Positions 19,458 through 28,268 of a stretch of DNA of 64,000 nucleotides are shown in pieces. The position numbers and the translations under genes were made by a program. This stretch comes from Leifsonia sp. C5G2 (GTDB lineage Bacteria > Actinomycetota > Actinomycetes > Actinomycetales > Microbacteriaceae), in assembly GCF_013359685.1 (NCBI RefSeq), contig NZ_JABFMV010000012.1, forward strand, positions 1 through 64,000, read 5' to 3'. Numbering within the stretch: the first letter of the stretch is position 1; every line of letters starts with the position of its first letter. Below the pieces are notes generated by a model. The model made no database searches. It was not told the DNA's origin and was given only the letters and a program-made list of their open reading frames with translations.

Positions 19458-20678
19458 ATGTCGAATCCCACCGTCGTCATCGCGGGCGCCGGCCTGGCCG
19501 GTGCGACCGTCGCGACCGAGCTGCGCGAGCGCGGCTTCGAGGGGCGGATCCTGCTGCTCGGCGCCGAGGAGCACCGTCCCTACATCCGGCCGCCGCTGTC
19601 GAAGGAGTATCTGAAGGGCGACGCGTCCATCGACGACGCCGACGTCCATCCGGGGCACTGGTACGCCGAGCACGCCGTCGAGTTCCTGCCCGGCGTCACG
19701 GCGGGCTCCTTCGACCCGGGAGCGCACGAGCTGTTCGTCTCGGACGGCGGGCGCATCACGTACGACAGCCTGGTGCTGGCCACGGGTGCGAGCGCGCGGC
19801 CGCTGGGCGTGCCGGGCAGCGGGCACGGCGCCGTCTTCCCGCTGCGCACCCGCGAGGACGCGAGCTGGCTGCGCGCCGCCCTCGAGGTCGGCGGCCGCCG
19901 CGTCGTCGTGGTCGGATCGGGCTGGATCGGGCTCGAGGTGGCCGCGGCGGCGCGCGGCTACGGCAACGAGGTCACCGTGCTCGGCCGCGCAGCCGTGCCG
20001 CTGAGCGCCGCGATCGGCCCGGAGCTCGGCGCGGTGTTCGAGCGGCTGCACCGCGACAACGGCGTCTCGGTCCGCAATGGTGCAAAGGTCGTCGGCGTCG
20101 ACGGCGGCGCCGAGCAGGTGGTCGTGCTCGACTCGGGCGAGCGCGTCCCCGCCGACGTGGTCGTGGCCGGTGTCGGCGCGACGCCGAACACGCAGGTGGC
20201 GGAGCGCAGCGGCGTGCGCCTCTCGAACGGCGTGCTCACCGACAAGGGGATGCGGACCAGCATCGAGGACGTGTACGCCGTCGGCGACGTGGCCAACCCG
20301 TTCCTCCCCGCGCTCGGTCGCCACTACCGCAACGAGCACTGGGCGAACGCGATCGCCGGCGGCACGGTGGCCGCGCACGCCATCCTCGGCGAGCGCGCCT
20401 CGTACGACGACATCCCGTACTTCTACTCCGACCAATACGATCTGGGCATGGAGTATTCGGGCTACCCGCCGCTGGCCGCCGGCAGCCGCGTCGTCTACCG
20501 GGGCGACGTGGAGGCGCGCGAGTTCATCGCGTTCTGGCTGCGCAACGACCGCGTCGTCGCCGGCATGAACGTGAACGTCTGGGACGTGCAGGACGACATC
20601 CAGCGCCTCATCCGAGGCGGTGAACGGGTGGATGCCGACCGGCTCGCCGACCAGAGCGTCGACCTTGCCGCCGTCTGA
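19458..20678 (+). CDS. FAD-dependent ferredoxin/rubredoxin reductase-like protein
   Basis: 406-residue pyridine-nucleotide-disulfide-fold flavoprotein. FAD-binding VVIAGAGLAGATVATELRERG at the N terminus, PPLSKEYLKG, LVLATGA, the second dinucleotide fold VVVVGSGWIGLEVAAAA (NADH) and the FAD-binding DVYAVGDVAN. The C-terminal reductase domain has DQYDLGMEYSG. It lacks a CxxC redox disulfide, which fits ferredoxin or putidaredoxin reductases. The partner ferredoxin is not in the window. ATG 19458 is chosen over the in-frame GTG 19443, which adds five atypical residues. Confidence 0.88.
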   Translation: MSNPTVVIAGAGLAGATVATELRERGFEGRILLLGAEEHRPYIRPPLSKEYLKGDASIDDADVHPGHWYAEHAVEFLPGVTAGSFDPGAHELFVSDGGRITYDSLVLATGASARPLGVPGSGHGAVFPLRTREDASWLRAALEVGGRRVVVVGSGWIGLEVAAAARGYGNEVTVLGRAAVPLSAAIGPELGAVFERLHRDNGVSVRNGAKVVGVDGGAEQVVVLDSGERVPADVVVAGVGATPNTQVAERSGVRLSNGVLTDKGMRTSIEDVYAVGDVANPFLPALGRHYRNEHWANAIAGGTVAAHAILGERASYDDIPYFYSDQYDLGMEYSGYPPLAAGSRVVYRGDVEAREFIAFWLRNDRVVAGMNVNVWDVQDDIQRLIRGGERVDADRLADQSVDLAAV

Positions 20679-21591
20679 GGCGCGGAGCGCGGAGCCGTAC
20701 CTCCCTCCGCTGCGCGTCCCGGTGCGGACCATCGGCGCCCGCACCTTCGACTTCTCCCGCCGGGTGGCGGTGATGGCCGTCGTCAACCGCACGCCCGACT
20801 CCTTCTTCGACCAGGGCCGGACCTACGCCTTCGACCGTGCCGTGGACGCCTGCTTCAAGGCGGTCGCGCTCGGCGCCGACTGGGTCGACATCGGCGGAGC
20901 GCCCTTCGCACCGGGGGAGCCCGTCCCGGTCGAGGAGGAGGTGGAGCGGGTGGTCCCGGTCGTCGGGGCGCTGCGGGCCGGCTCCGACGTCGTCATCTCG
21001 GTGGACACCTTCCACTCGACCGTCGCCCGGCACGCGATCGCTGCGGGCGCGACCGTCATCAACGACACCACCGGGCTCAGCGACCCGGAGCTCGCGCCGG
21101 TCGTCGCCGACAGCGACGCGACCCTCGTCATCACGCACAGCCTGGCGGAGCCGCGGCGGCCGTACCCGCGCCCGCACTACGACGACGTCGTCGCCGACGT
21201 GTCGCGGTTCCTGCTGGAGCGGGTGGAGCGCGCGCTGGCGGCCGGCGTGCCGGAGGAGCGCATCATCCTGGACCCCGGCCACGACCTGAACAAGAACACG
21301 CTGCACTCGCTGGAGCTGACCCGCAGGCTGTCCGAGATCGCCGACCTCGGGTTCCCGACCCTCGCCGCCGTCTCGAACAAGGACTTCATCGGCGAGACCC
21401 TCGACGCCCCGCGCTCCGAGCGGCTGGAGGGGTCGCTCGCGGCCGCGGTCATCAGCGTGATGAACGGTGCGCGTATCGTGCGGATGCACGACGTGCGCGC
21501 CTCGGTGGCCGCCATGCGGATGACGGAGGCGGTGCTCGGCCTCCGTGCGCCGGCCTACCTCAAGCACAACATGGGAGACGTGAATGACTGA
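20632..21591 (+). CDS. Dihydropteroate synthase (FolP-like)
   Basis: About 319 residues, a TIM-barrel dihydropteroate synthase family member. Seen: VMAVVNRTPDSFFDQGRTY (pterin/phosphate loop; NRTPDSF matches N-x-T-P-D-S-F), DWVDIGGAPFAPG, VISVDTF, INDTTGLSD, LDPGHDLNKNT and RIVRMHDVRASVAAM (R-x-H phosphate site). DWVDIGG replaces the usual DIGGEST, so this may be the divergent FolP2-type paralogue rather than the main enzyme. The start is uncertain: ATG 20632 overlaps the upstream gene by 47 bases; TTG 20665 is the alternative. It overlaps the next gene by 8 bases. Confidence 0.8.
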   Translation: MPTGSPTRASTLPPSEARSAEPYLPPLRVPVRTIGARTFDFSRRVAVMAVVNRTPDSFFDQGRTYAFDRAVDACFKAVALGADWVDIGGAPFAPGEPVPVEEEVERVVPVVGALRAGSDVVISVDTFHSTVARHAIAAGATVINDTTGLSDPELAPVVADSDATLVITHSLAEPRRPYPRPHYDDVVADVSRFLLERVERALAAGVPEERIILDPGHDLNKNTLHSLELTRRLSEIADLGFPTLAAVSNKDFIGETLDAPRSERLEGSLAAAVISVMNGARIVRMHDVRASVAAMRMTEAVLGLRAPAYLKHNMGDVND

Positions 21592-22345
21592 CCCTGCGGT
21601 CCCCGCCATCCACCGGCTGTCGCCGCTGCCCTCGCAGACCGGCCTGGCCGACGAGGAGATCGCGGCGCTGTACCGCGAGGGCGCGGGCGACCCGTGGCTG
21701 CGGGTGAACTTCGTCACCAGTGTGGACGGCGCGGCAACTCACCAGGGCCTCTCCGGAGGCCTGTCGAACGACGTCGACGCCCGGGTGTTCGAGATCCTCC
21801 GCCGGCTGTGCGACGTCGTGCTGGTCGGCGCCGGGACCGTGCGCGCCGAGGGCTACGGGGCCATGCGGGTGGATGCGGCGTCGGCGCGGGCGCGCAGCGG
21901 CGCCGGCATGACCGCGCATCCGGTCTTCGCGATCGTCTCGGCCGGACTCGACCTCGACCCGCGCAGCAGCATCTTCCAGGACGCCCCGGAGCGCCCGCTC
22001 GTGCTGACGACCGAGCTGTCGCGTCCGGAAGCGCGGGAGGCGCTCAGCGACGTCGCGGACGTCGTGATCTGCGGCCGGGAGCGCGTGCAGGCCGAGCGCG
22101 GGCTCGCGGTGCTGCACGAGCGCGGGCTGACGCGCATCCACTGCGAGGGGGGCCCGCACCTGTTCGCCGACCTGATCGCGGCGCGCGCGGTCGACGAGCT
22201 GTGCCTGACGGTCAGCCCCCGCCTCGAAGGCGGCACGTCGCCGCGCATTGCGACCGGCGCCGCTCCGATCGCACCGCTCGGGCTGCGGCTCGCCCACACC
22301 CTGGCGGGAGACGACACGCTGCTGCTGCGGTATGTGCGCGGCTGA
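21584..22345 (+). CDS. RibD C-terminal / dihydrofolate-reductase-fold pyrimidine reductase
   Basis: 253-residue stand-alone RibD_C (pyrimidine reductase) family protein. LRVNFVTSVDGAATHQGLSGGLSNDVDARVFEILRRLCDVVLVGAGTVRAEGYG is the classic NADPH/substrate region, and RIHCEGGPHLFADLIAARAVDELCLTVSPRL is the C-terminal signature. It overlaps the folP-like gene, so a role in pteridine or flavin metabolism is plausible, but no deaminase domain is present and the substrate is uncertain. Confidence 0.88.
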   Translation: MTDPAVPAIHRLSPLPSQTGLADEEIAALYREGAGDPWLRVNFVTSVDGAATHQGLSGGLSNDVDARVFEILRRLCDVVLVGAGTVRAEGYGAMRVDAASARARSGAGMTAHPVFAIVSAGLDLDPRSSIFQDAPERPLVLTTELSRPEAREALSDVADVVICGRERVQAERGLAVLHERGLTRIHCEGGPHLFADLIAARAVDELCLTVSPRLEGGTSPRIATGAAPIAPLGLRLAHTLAGDDTLLLRYVRG

Positions 22346-23207
22346 GCTGCGCCCGGAGATCGACGCCGCGCTGGTGCGGCGGCTCGTCGACGCGCAGTTC
22401 CCGCAGTGGCGGGAGCTGCCCATCCGGCCCGTCGACCACGATGGGTGGGACAACCGCACCTTCCGTCTCGGGGAGGCGCTGAGCGTCCGGCTGCCGAGCG
22501 CCGAGGGGTACGTCGAGCAGGTCGCGAAGGAGCAGCGCTGGCTGCCGCGGCTGGCCGACCTCCTGCCGGCGGCGATCCCGCAGCCCGTGGCGCAGGGCGA
22601 GCCGGGGGAGGGGTACCCGTTCCCCTGGTCGGTCTACCGCTGGCTGCCGGGCACGCCGGTAGTGCTCGCCGGCGACGTGTCGCGGGATGCGGAGCTCGCC
22701 GACGCCATCGGCCGGTTCCTGGTCGCGCTGCGCGCCGCGCCGACGGCGGGAGCGCCGAGGCCCGGGACGCACAACTTCTTCCGCGGGGCGTCACCCGCCG
22801 TCTACGAGGAGGAGGCGCTCGCGGCGTTCGCGCTGCTCGACGAGCCGTGGCGCGGTCGCGCGCGGGCGCTCTGGGAGGAGGCGAGCGCATCTCTGTGGCA
22901 GGGCGAGCCGGTGTGGTTCCACGGCGACGTGGCGCCGGGCAACCTGCTGCTGGATGCGTCGGGCGCGCTGTCCGCCGTGATCGACTTCGGAACTTCGGGC
23001 GTCGGGGACGCCGCCTGCGACCTGGTCCCGGCCTGGACGATGTTCGAGGGGGAGGCCCGGCACGCGTTCGTCGCGGCCGCCGGCCTCGACGGGCCGACGT
23101 GGTCGCGCGCCCGCGGCTGGGCGCTCTGGAAGTCGGCGATCACCGTGCGCGACCGCCCGGCCGACGCCGAGGCGCGCGCCACCCTCGCGCGCATCCTCAC
23201 CCCCTGA
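22332..23207 (+). CDS. Aminoglycoside phosphotransferase-family kinase
   Basis: 291-residue APH-fold small-molecule kinase. VDHDGWDNRTFRLGEALSVRLPS is the nucleotide-binding N lobe. The catalytic loop VWFHGDVAPGNLLLD has the HGD-x4-N pattern, followed by AVIDFGTSGVGDAACDL with the metal-binding Asp. The family includes antibiotic, choline and sugar kinases. In this chromosomal setting resistance is not implied. The ATG overlaps the upstream stop by 14 bases. Confidence 0.88.
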   Translation: MCAAELRPEIDAALVRRLVDAQFPQWRELPIRPVDHDGWDNRTFRLGEALSVRLPSAEGYVEQVAKEQRWLPRLADLLPAAIPQPVAQGEPGEGYPFPWSVYRWLPGTPVVLAGDVSRDAELADAIGRFLVALRAAPTAGAPRPGTHNFFRGASPAVYEEEALAAFALLDEPWRGRARALWEEASASLWQGEPVWFHGDVAPGNLLLDASGALSAVIDFGTSGVGDAACDLVPAWTMFEGEARHAFVAAAGLDGPTWSRARGWALWKSAITVRDRPADAEARATLARILTP

Positions 23208-23253
23208 CGCGCGCGCCGTTACGCGCCTGCCGCGCCGCGCCCGCCCCGGCATG

Positions 23254-23416
23254 ACTCGTCACGAACTGGCGCGATTCGTCACGAACGGGCGTGATTCGTG
23301 ACGAACCCCGCGCTCGTCGCACGCGACGGTCCGCGCACGCGCGGCGCCCGCAGGGCAGCGTTGGTCACGAACGGGCGCGATTCGTCACGAACGGTTGCGA
23401 TTCGTCACGAACCGCG
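23254..23416. repeat. Six palindromic repeats (TTCGTSACGAA) with 20-base period
   Basis: In the gap between two convergent genes there are six copies of an 11-bp palindrome, TTCGTCACGAA or its complement TTCGTGACGAA (the first copy starts CTCGT and the fourth TTGGT). They sit in two blocks of three, each block with a period of about 20 bases and a GGGCGCGA-like spacer between palindromes. The blocks are separated by about 55 bases. This is not a CRISPR: units are too short and too regular. It could be a REP-like element or a protein-binding array. Confidence 0.85.
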
Positions 23417-23423
23417 CGAAGCG

Positions 23424-25067
23424 CTACGCGGCCTCGAGCGCGTGCGCGTCGAGGATCGTGTACGAGTAGCCCTGCTCGGCGAGGAAGCGCTGGCGGTTCT
23501 GCGCGAAGTCCTGGTCGACCGTGTCGCGTGCGACAAGCGTGTAGAAGTTCGCCGACAGGCCCGACTCCTTCGGGCGCAGCAGCCGTCCGAGGCGCTGGGC
23601 CTCCTCCTGCCGGCTGCCGTACGACCCGGAGACCTGGATGGCGACCGTCGCCTCGGGCAGGTCGACCGAGAAGTTCGCGACCTTGCTGACCACGAGCACC
23701 TTCGTCCGGCCGTCCCGGAACTCCTGGAACAGCCGCTCGCGCTCGTCGACCGGCGTCGCGCCGGTCAGCTGCGGAGCATCCAGCGCCTCCGCCAGCTCGT
23801 CGATCTGGTCGAGGTACTGCCCGATGATCAGGATGCGCTCCCCCTCGTGCCGCGCCACCAGCTGCCGCACGATGTCGAGCTTCGCGGGGGCCGTCGCGGC
23901 CAGACGGTAGCGCTCGTCGTCCGGTGCGGCCGCGTAGCTGAGCCGCTCCGAGGCCGGCAGGTCGACGCGCACCTCGTAGCATGCGGCGGGGGAGATGAAG
24001 CCCTGGGCCTCGATCTCCTTCCACGGCGCGTCGAAGCGCTTCGGGCCGATCAGGCTGAACACGTCGCCCTCGCGGCCGTCCTCGCGCACCAGCGTCGCGG
24101 TCAGCCCGAGCCGACGGCGGGCCTGCAGCTCGGCCGTCAGCTTGAACACCGGCGCCGGGAGCAGGTGGACCTCGTCGTAGACCACGAGTCCCCAGTCGAG
24201 TGCGTCGAGCAGCGCCAGGTGCGCGTACTCGCCCTTCCGCTTGGCCGTCAGGATCTGGTAGGTCGCGATCGTGACCGGCTTGACCTCCTTCACCTGCCCC
24301 GAGTACTCGCCGATCTCCTCCGCGGTCAGCGTCGTGCGCTTCAGCAGCTCGTCGCGCCACTGCCGGGCCGAGACGGTGTTGGTGACCAGGATGAGCGTCG
24401 TCGTCTTCGCGGTCGCCATCGCGCCCGCGCCGACCAGGGTCTTGCCCGCGCCGCAGGGGAGCACGACGACGCCCGAGCCGCCGTCGAAGAAGTTCGTGAT
24501 CGCCTTGCGCTGGTAGTCGCGCAGCGCCCAGTCGTCCTCCTGCAGCCCGATGTCGTGCGGGGTGCCGGGCGTGTAGCCCGCCAGGTCCTCCGCCGGCCAG
24601 CCGAGCTTGACCAGCTCCTGCTTCAGCTGCCCGCGCGCCCACGCCTCCACGACGAAGGTCTCGTCGTCACGGCGCTCCAGCAGCAGCGGGGAGATCCGCT
24701 TCGCGCTCGCGACCTCGGTCAGCACGGCGAGGTCGGTGGAGCGCAGCAGCAGCGTCCCCTCGTCGTCGCGTTCGATGACCAGCCGGCCGTAGCGGGCGAC
24801 GGTCTCGCTCACATCCACCGAGACGGTCTGCGGGATGGGGAACTTCGAGTACCGCTCCAGCGTCCCGAGCATGTCCTCCGCGGTGTGGCCGGCGGCCCGC
24901 GCGTTCCACAGGCCGAGCCGGGTGATCCGGTAGGTGTGGATGTGCTCGGGCGCCCGCTCCAGCTCGGCGAAGACGGCGAGGTCGTGGCGGGCGTCCTCTG
25001 CGGCCGGGTGCGCCACCTCGAGCAGCACGGTGCGGTCGCTCTGGACGATCAGGGGGCCATCGGACAT
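23424..25067 (-). CDS. XPB/Ssl2-like DNA repair helicase
   Basis: 547-residue superfamily 2 helicase of the bacterial XPB type. An N-terminal damage-recognition-like domain (about 1-150) precedes LRDYQRKAITNFF (Q-motif region), Walker A VVLPCGAGKTLVGAGAM, Walker B VVYDEVHLLPA, motif III LGLTATLVREDG and motif VI QRLGRLLRPKESG. Complete length. It unwinds DNA 3'-5' and is implicated in repair in actinobacteria. Downstream, in the same direction, of the helicase-associated-domain gene at 25634, which commonly accompanies it. Confidence 0.93.
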   Translation of the reverse strand: MSDGPLIVQSDRTVLLEVAHPAAEDARHDLAVFAELERAPEHIHTYRITRLGLWNARAAGHTAEDMLGTLERYSKFPIPQTVSVDVSETVARYGRLVIERDDEGTLLLRSTDLAVLTEVASAKRISPLLLERRDDETFVVEAWARGQLKQELVKLGWPAEDLAGYTPGTPHDIGLQEDDWALRDYQRKAITNFFDGGSGVVVLPCGAGKTLVGAGAMATAKTTTLILVTNTVSARQWRDELLKRTTLTAEEIGEYSGQVKEVKPVTIATYQILTAKRKGEYAHLALLDALDWGLVVYDEVHLLPAPVFKLTAELQARRRLGLTATLVREDGREGDVFSLIGPKRFDAPWKEIEAQGFISPAACYEVRVDLPASERLSYAAAPDDERYRLAATAPAKLDIVRQLVARHEGERILIIGQYLDQIDELAEALDAPQLTGATPVDERERLFQEFRDGRTKVLVVSKVANFSVDLPEATVAIQVSGSYGSRQEEAQRLGRLLRPKESGLSANFYTLVARDTVDQDFAQNRQRFLAEQGYSYTILDAHALEAA

Positions 25068-25104
25068 AGCTCACCAGCCTACGCCCTGACGGTGTGCTCC
25101 CTGC

Positions 25105-25521
25105 TCAGGGTGTGGGGACCGCTCCGCACAGCGGGCACGACGGCATCGCGTCGAGCGGCGTCTCGAGCAGCGGATGGTTGCGCCCCTCGGCGGCGAGCCA
25201 CGGCACGTCGGAGCGCGACGCCTCGGCGATCAGGGCGCGATCGGTGAACAGCCGGACGCGCGCCGCGAGCCAGACGCGGGCGGAGCCGCCAACCTCGGTG
25301 CGGCTGAGTGCCAGCACCATCCGGGCGACGCCGTGGCGCGACCCCGTGGCCAGGTCGAGCCGGTCGAGCAGTTGATCGATCGTCACCGCGACGATCTCCA
25401 GCGGAGGAGCGGTGGGATCCGCGTCGGGCACGACCGTGGCGAACAGCACGTCGTCCCGCTCGTCGTAGCCCCAGGAACTCGCCGCGGAGTAGCCCGCGAT
25501 GTCCAGCACGTACTCGTCCAC
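25105..25521 (-). CDS. Conserved hypothetical protein, 138 residues
   Basis: A complete frame with normal high-GC codon usage, between the two XPB-related genes and on the same strand. Starts MDEYVLDIAGYSAASSWGYDERDDVLFA and ends with a CPLCG motif, half of a possible zinc site. No recognised domain. Probably in the same operon as the helicase genes. Confidence 0.65.
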   Translation of the reverse strand: MDEYVLDIAGYSAASSWGYDERDDVLFATVVPDADPTAPPLEIVAVTIDQLLDRLDLATGSRHGVARMVLALSRTEVGGSARVWLAARVRLFTDRALIAEASRSDVPWLAAEGRNHPLLETPLDAMPSCPLCGAVPTP

Positions 25522-25633
25522 GGGCCCCCGTCTCTCTCCGACCTGGACAAGCTATTCCGCCCCGGCAGGGCGGCGGAAGGGAGCGGCAGAGAGAATGCTG
25601 GCATACCTTTCGGAGCCCTCGCCCGGCGGTCGA

Positions 25634-27505
25634 TCAGGGCGCCGGACGCACCCCGCGCACGCTCGACAGCGGCAGCGTCCGCTCGATGTCGGCCGCCCGG
25701 TCCCGCCCGCGCAGCCGGCCCCCGCCGACCCCGGTCGGTTCGAGCAGGTAGTCGACCACGCGGCCGTCCGGCATCGCCACCTCGATCACGATCGGCGACC
25801 GCGACCGCACCGCGAGGTCGAGCTGGCGCGCCAGCCAGCGCTCGCCGGTGTCGTCGCCCGCCTCCTCCTCCGCTGTGCGCAGGCGCGCCACCAGCTCCGC
25901 GTCGCGGTCCTCGACGGCTTCGGCCCGCGCCCGGGCGACGCGCTGGCGGCGCAGGATCACCTCGCGGCCCCCCGCATCCTCCGCGACCACGGGATAGCGG
26001 GCGTCGCTGAGCGCCCAGAACACCACATCCCGCGGGAACCGGCTGAGCAGCTCGCCGTCGCCGCCCTGCGAGAGCCTCAGCGAGCCGAGCGCCTGGTCCA
26101 CCTGGATGGTGCGCAGCAGCGTCCCGTCCGCCGACCGCACGGCCGACCGCGCGCCGTCGGTCCCCTCCGCCTCGCGGACGCGCACCCGCCCGTGCCGCTC
26201 CGCCGCGTCGGTGACGAGGTAGTCGAGCGGCTGGGGGAGGCCGGTGAGCGAGATCGAGGAGAGGAACTCCCGGATCCCGTCGGCCGTCTCGCCCGCCGTC
26301 AGCGCCCGGTCCACCGACGCGGCCGAGAGGCGGAACGTCGACGCCAGGGCGCGCGACTCGAGGTCCGCGATGCCGCGCAGCCGCGTCTCCACCTCCGGCG
26401 CCAGCGGCCCGGGGGAGACGATGGTCAGGTCGTGCTGCAGGTAGACGCGGTCCACCTCGGCCGGGAACAGCTCCGCCATCGCCGCGGCCGCCGCCTCCGG
26501 CCCCTGCTCGACCAGGGCGGCCCCGGCGGTGCTGGGCGCCTGGTGCGCCGTGATCCCGAGCCAGTCGGCCAGCCGGGTGTGCGCGTCCACCCGCTCCTGC
26601 GCCTCCTCGACCGCCGCGGGATGGAGCCACGCGACGTGCTCGCGCAGGCTCTCTCCCCACGCGGCCCGGCTGCGGAGGGCGAGCAGCGACCGGACGTCGT
26701 CCGGCAGCGCCTCCAGCCACGCCGTGGCGAGCGCGCGCCAGCGCTCCGGCGTCGGGGCGTGCGACCAGGAGGCGGCGCGGTCGGTCGGCAGCCACATCCC
26801 GTCGTCCACCGCCGCGAGGCCGGCGCGCTCGGCCGCGGAGAGCGCGACCGGCACCAGCTCGGCGTCGACCGACATCGCCTCGGCGAGACGCTTGATCGCA
26901 GGCAGGGCGACACCGCCCTTCTGCAGCCGTCGTGCGCCCTCCCTGGCGAGCTCGGCGAGCAGCTCGGACACCGCGGTGACCGCCTCGAACGCGCGCTCGG
27001 CCGCCAGCCGGTCGGTGAACCGCCGCTCGGTGTCGGGCACCGGCGCCAGCGCGGGCGGCGGCGCGGTGCGCAGCAGCTCGTCGGGGGAGGGGATGCCGAG
27101 GTCGGCCCACGCGTCCAGCTGGGCGGTGACCGCGTCGTAGACCGCGAAGCGCCGGGGGTCGCCGTCGGCGGGCTGCGCGAGCAGCAGTCCGGTGAGGTCC
27201 TCCAGGGCAGCGGTCACCGCGTCGACCGCGATCCCGGCCGTGGCCGGTTCGGCGGCGAGGCGTGCGGCGACCTCCTCGGCGCTCAGCGGCTCTGGCGCCC
27301 GGCCCAGCACGACAACCGTGGCGAGCCTCGGCCGGTCCAGCGGCACGAGCGCGCGCTGCACCGAGTCCGCGTCCAGCAGCGCGTCGGCGAGGTCGAAGAA
27401 GTCGGAGACCCCCGTCCGCCGGTAGGCGCGGCGGTGCAGCGCGCCGACGAGTGCGGCGTCGTCCAGCTCCCGCAGCCGGGCTGCGAGAGCGAGGGTGGTC
27501 GTCAT
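25634..27505 (-). CDS. XPB-associated N-terminal/Helicase_C_3-type protein
   Basis: 623-residue protein resembling actinobacterial helicase-associated proteins (Helicase_C_3 / XPB_DRD-like). No Walker A or DEAD box is visible, so it is not itself a helicase. Features: LAARLRELDDAALVGALHRR at the N terminus; winged-helix-like segments with SAEEVAARLA and GGVALPAIKRLAEAM; VYLQHDLTIVSPGPL near residue 355, a family hallmark; and a C-terminal segment LDLAVRSRSPIVIEVAMPDGRVVDYLLEPTGVGGGRLRG that looks WYL-like. Likely a partner of the XPB helicase downstream. Confidence 0.82.
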   Translation of the reverse strand: MTTTLALAARLRELDDAALVGALHRRAYRRTGVSDFFDLADALLDADSVQRALVPLDRPRLATVVVLGRAPEPLSAEEVAARLAAEPATAGIAVDAVTAALEDLTGLLLAQPADGDPRRFAVYDAVTAQLDAWADLGIPSPDELLRTAPPPALAPVPDTERRFTDRLAAERAFEAVTAVSELLAELAREGARRLQKGGVALPAIKRLAEAMSVDAELVPVALSAAERAGLAAVDDGMWLPTDRAASWSHAPTPERWRALATAWLEALPDDVRSLLALRSRAAWGESLREHVAWLHPAAVEEAQERVDAHTRLADWLGITAHQAPSTAGAALVEQGPEAAAAAMAELFPAEVDRVYLQHDLTIVSPGPLAPEVETRLRGIADLESRALASTFRLSAASVDRALTAGETADGIREFLSSISLTGLPQPLDYLVTDAAERHGRVRVREAEGTDGARSAVRSADGTLLRTIQVDQALGSLRLSQGGDGELLSRFPRDVVFWALSDARYPVVAEDAGGREVILRRQRVARARAEAVEDRDAELVARLRTAEEEAGDDTGERWLARQLDLAVRSRSPIVIEVAMPDGRVVDYLLEPTGVGGGRLRGRDRAADIERTLPLSSVRGVRPAP

Positions 27506-27528
27506 CGCGCGGACCGCCGCGATCGCGG

Positions 27529-27831
27529 CTAGCGCCGGCCCTTGGAGTCGCCGGGCCGAGAGTCGCCGGACCGGTTGGCCGCCCTGTTCCGCACAGCGCT
27601 CACGATCAGCAGCACGATGATCAGCACGAAGGCGATCGGCAGGGCCACGAGCGGGAAGAAGAAGACCGTCGGCCAGATGCCCTGCCCCGAGCCCTGCTGC
27701 GCGAATTGGCCCGCCGCGGTGCCGATCAGGATGGCCGCGATGCAGACCAGGGAGACGATGACGAGCGCCGCGACGATGTACGACAGGATGCGCTGGAGCC
27801 GCGATGCCGGCGGCGGGGTCTGCTGGGTCAC
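27529..27831 (-). CDS. Small membrane protein, two helices
   Basis: 100 residues. A short polar N terminus, two long hydrophobic helices (about 15-40 and 52-80) and a basic Ser/Gly-rich tail. GTG 27831 lies 7 bases after a TATCCT box on the minus strand, so a leaderless transcript is likely. Divergent from the cold-shock gene. Function unknown. Confidence 0.65.
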   Translation of the reverse strand: MTQQTPPPASRLQRILSYIVAALVIVSLVCIAAILIGTAAGQFAQQGSGQGIWPTVFFFPLVALPIAFVLIIVLLIVSAVRNRAANRSGDSRPGDSKGRR

Positions 27832-27887
27832 GAAATCAAGGATAATTGAGGCTGGTCATTCGATCCCCCATGCGAAGTGAGGTTCCC

Positions 27888-28268
27888 ATGCCAACCGGCA
27901 AGGTCAAGTTCTACGACGAGGAGAAAGGCTTCGGCTTCATCAGCTCCGATGACGGCCAGGAAGTCTTCCTGCACGCCTCGGCCCTTCCCGCCGGCGCCGT
28001 CGTGAAATCGGGGACCCGTCTGGAGTTCGGCATCGCCGACGGCAAGCGCGGCGCCCAGGCGCTGTCCGTTCGCGTGCTCGACGCCCCGCCGAGCCTCGTC
28101 AAGCTGAAGCGCAAGTCGGCCGACGACATGGCGATCATCGTCGAAGACCTCGTGAAGCTGCTCGACGGCATCGGCGCCAACCTGCGCCGCGGCAAGTACC
28201 CGGACAAGGCGCACGGCGCGAAGATCGCGGCCGTGCTGCGCAAGGTCGCGGACGACCTGGATGCCTGA
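27888..28268 (+). CDS. Cold-shock domain protein with C-terminal extension
   Basis: 126 residues. Residues 1-65 are a cold-shock domain with RNP1-like KGFGFISS and RNP2-like EVFLHASAL. The remaining 60 residues form a helical, Lys-rich extension (LVKLKRKSADDMAIIVEDLVKLLDGIG ... AAVLRKVADDLDA) typical of the long actinobacterial Csp that precedes DUF3027. ATG 27888 follows GTGAGG. The gene overlaps DUF3027 by 8 bases, so they are coupled. Confidence 0.92.
   Translation: MPTGKVKFYDEEKGFGFISSDDGQEVFLHASALPAGAVVKSGTRLEFGIADGKRGAQALSVRVLDAPPSLVKLKRKSADDMAIIVEDLVKLLDGIGANLRRGKYPDKAHGAKIAAVLRKVADDLDA

Noticed and set aside
22332-23207. Aminoglycoside-resistance gene
   Set aside because: Only family-level kinase motifs are seen; core-chromosome setting and the broad family make a resistance claim unsupported.
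23254-23416. CRISPR array
   Set aside because: Repeat units are 11-bp palindromes with 9-base spacers that are themselves similar; there are no unique spacers and no cas genes.
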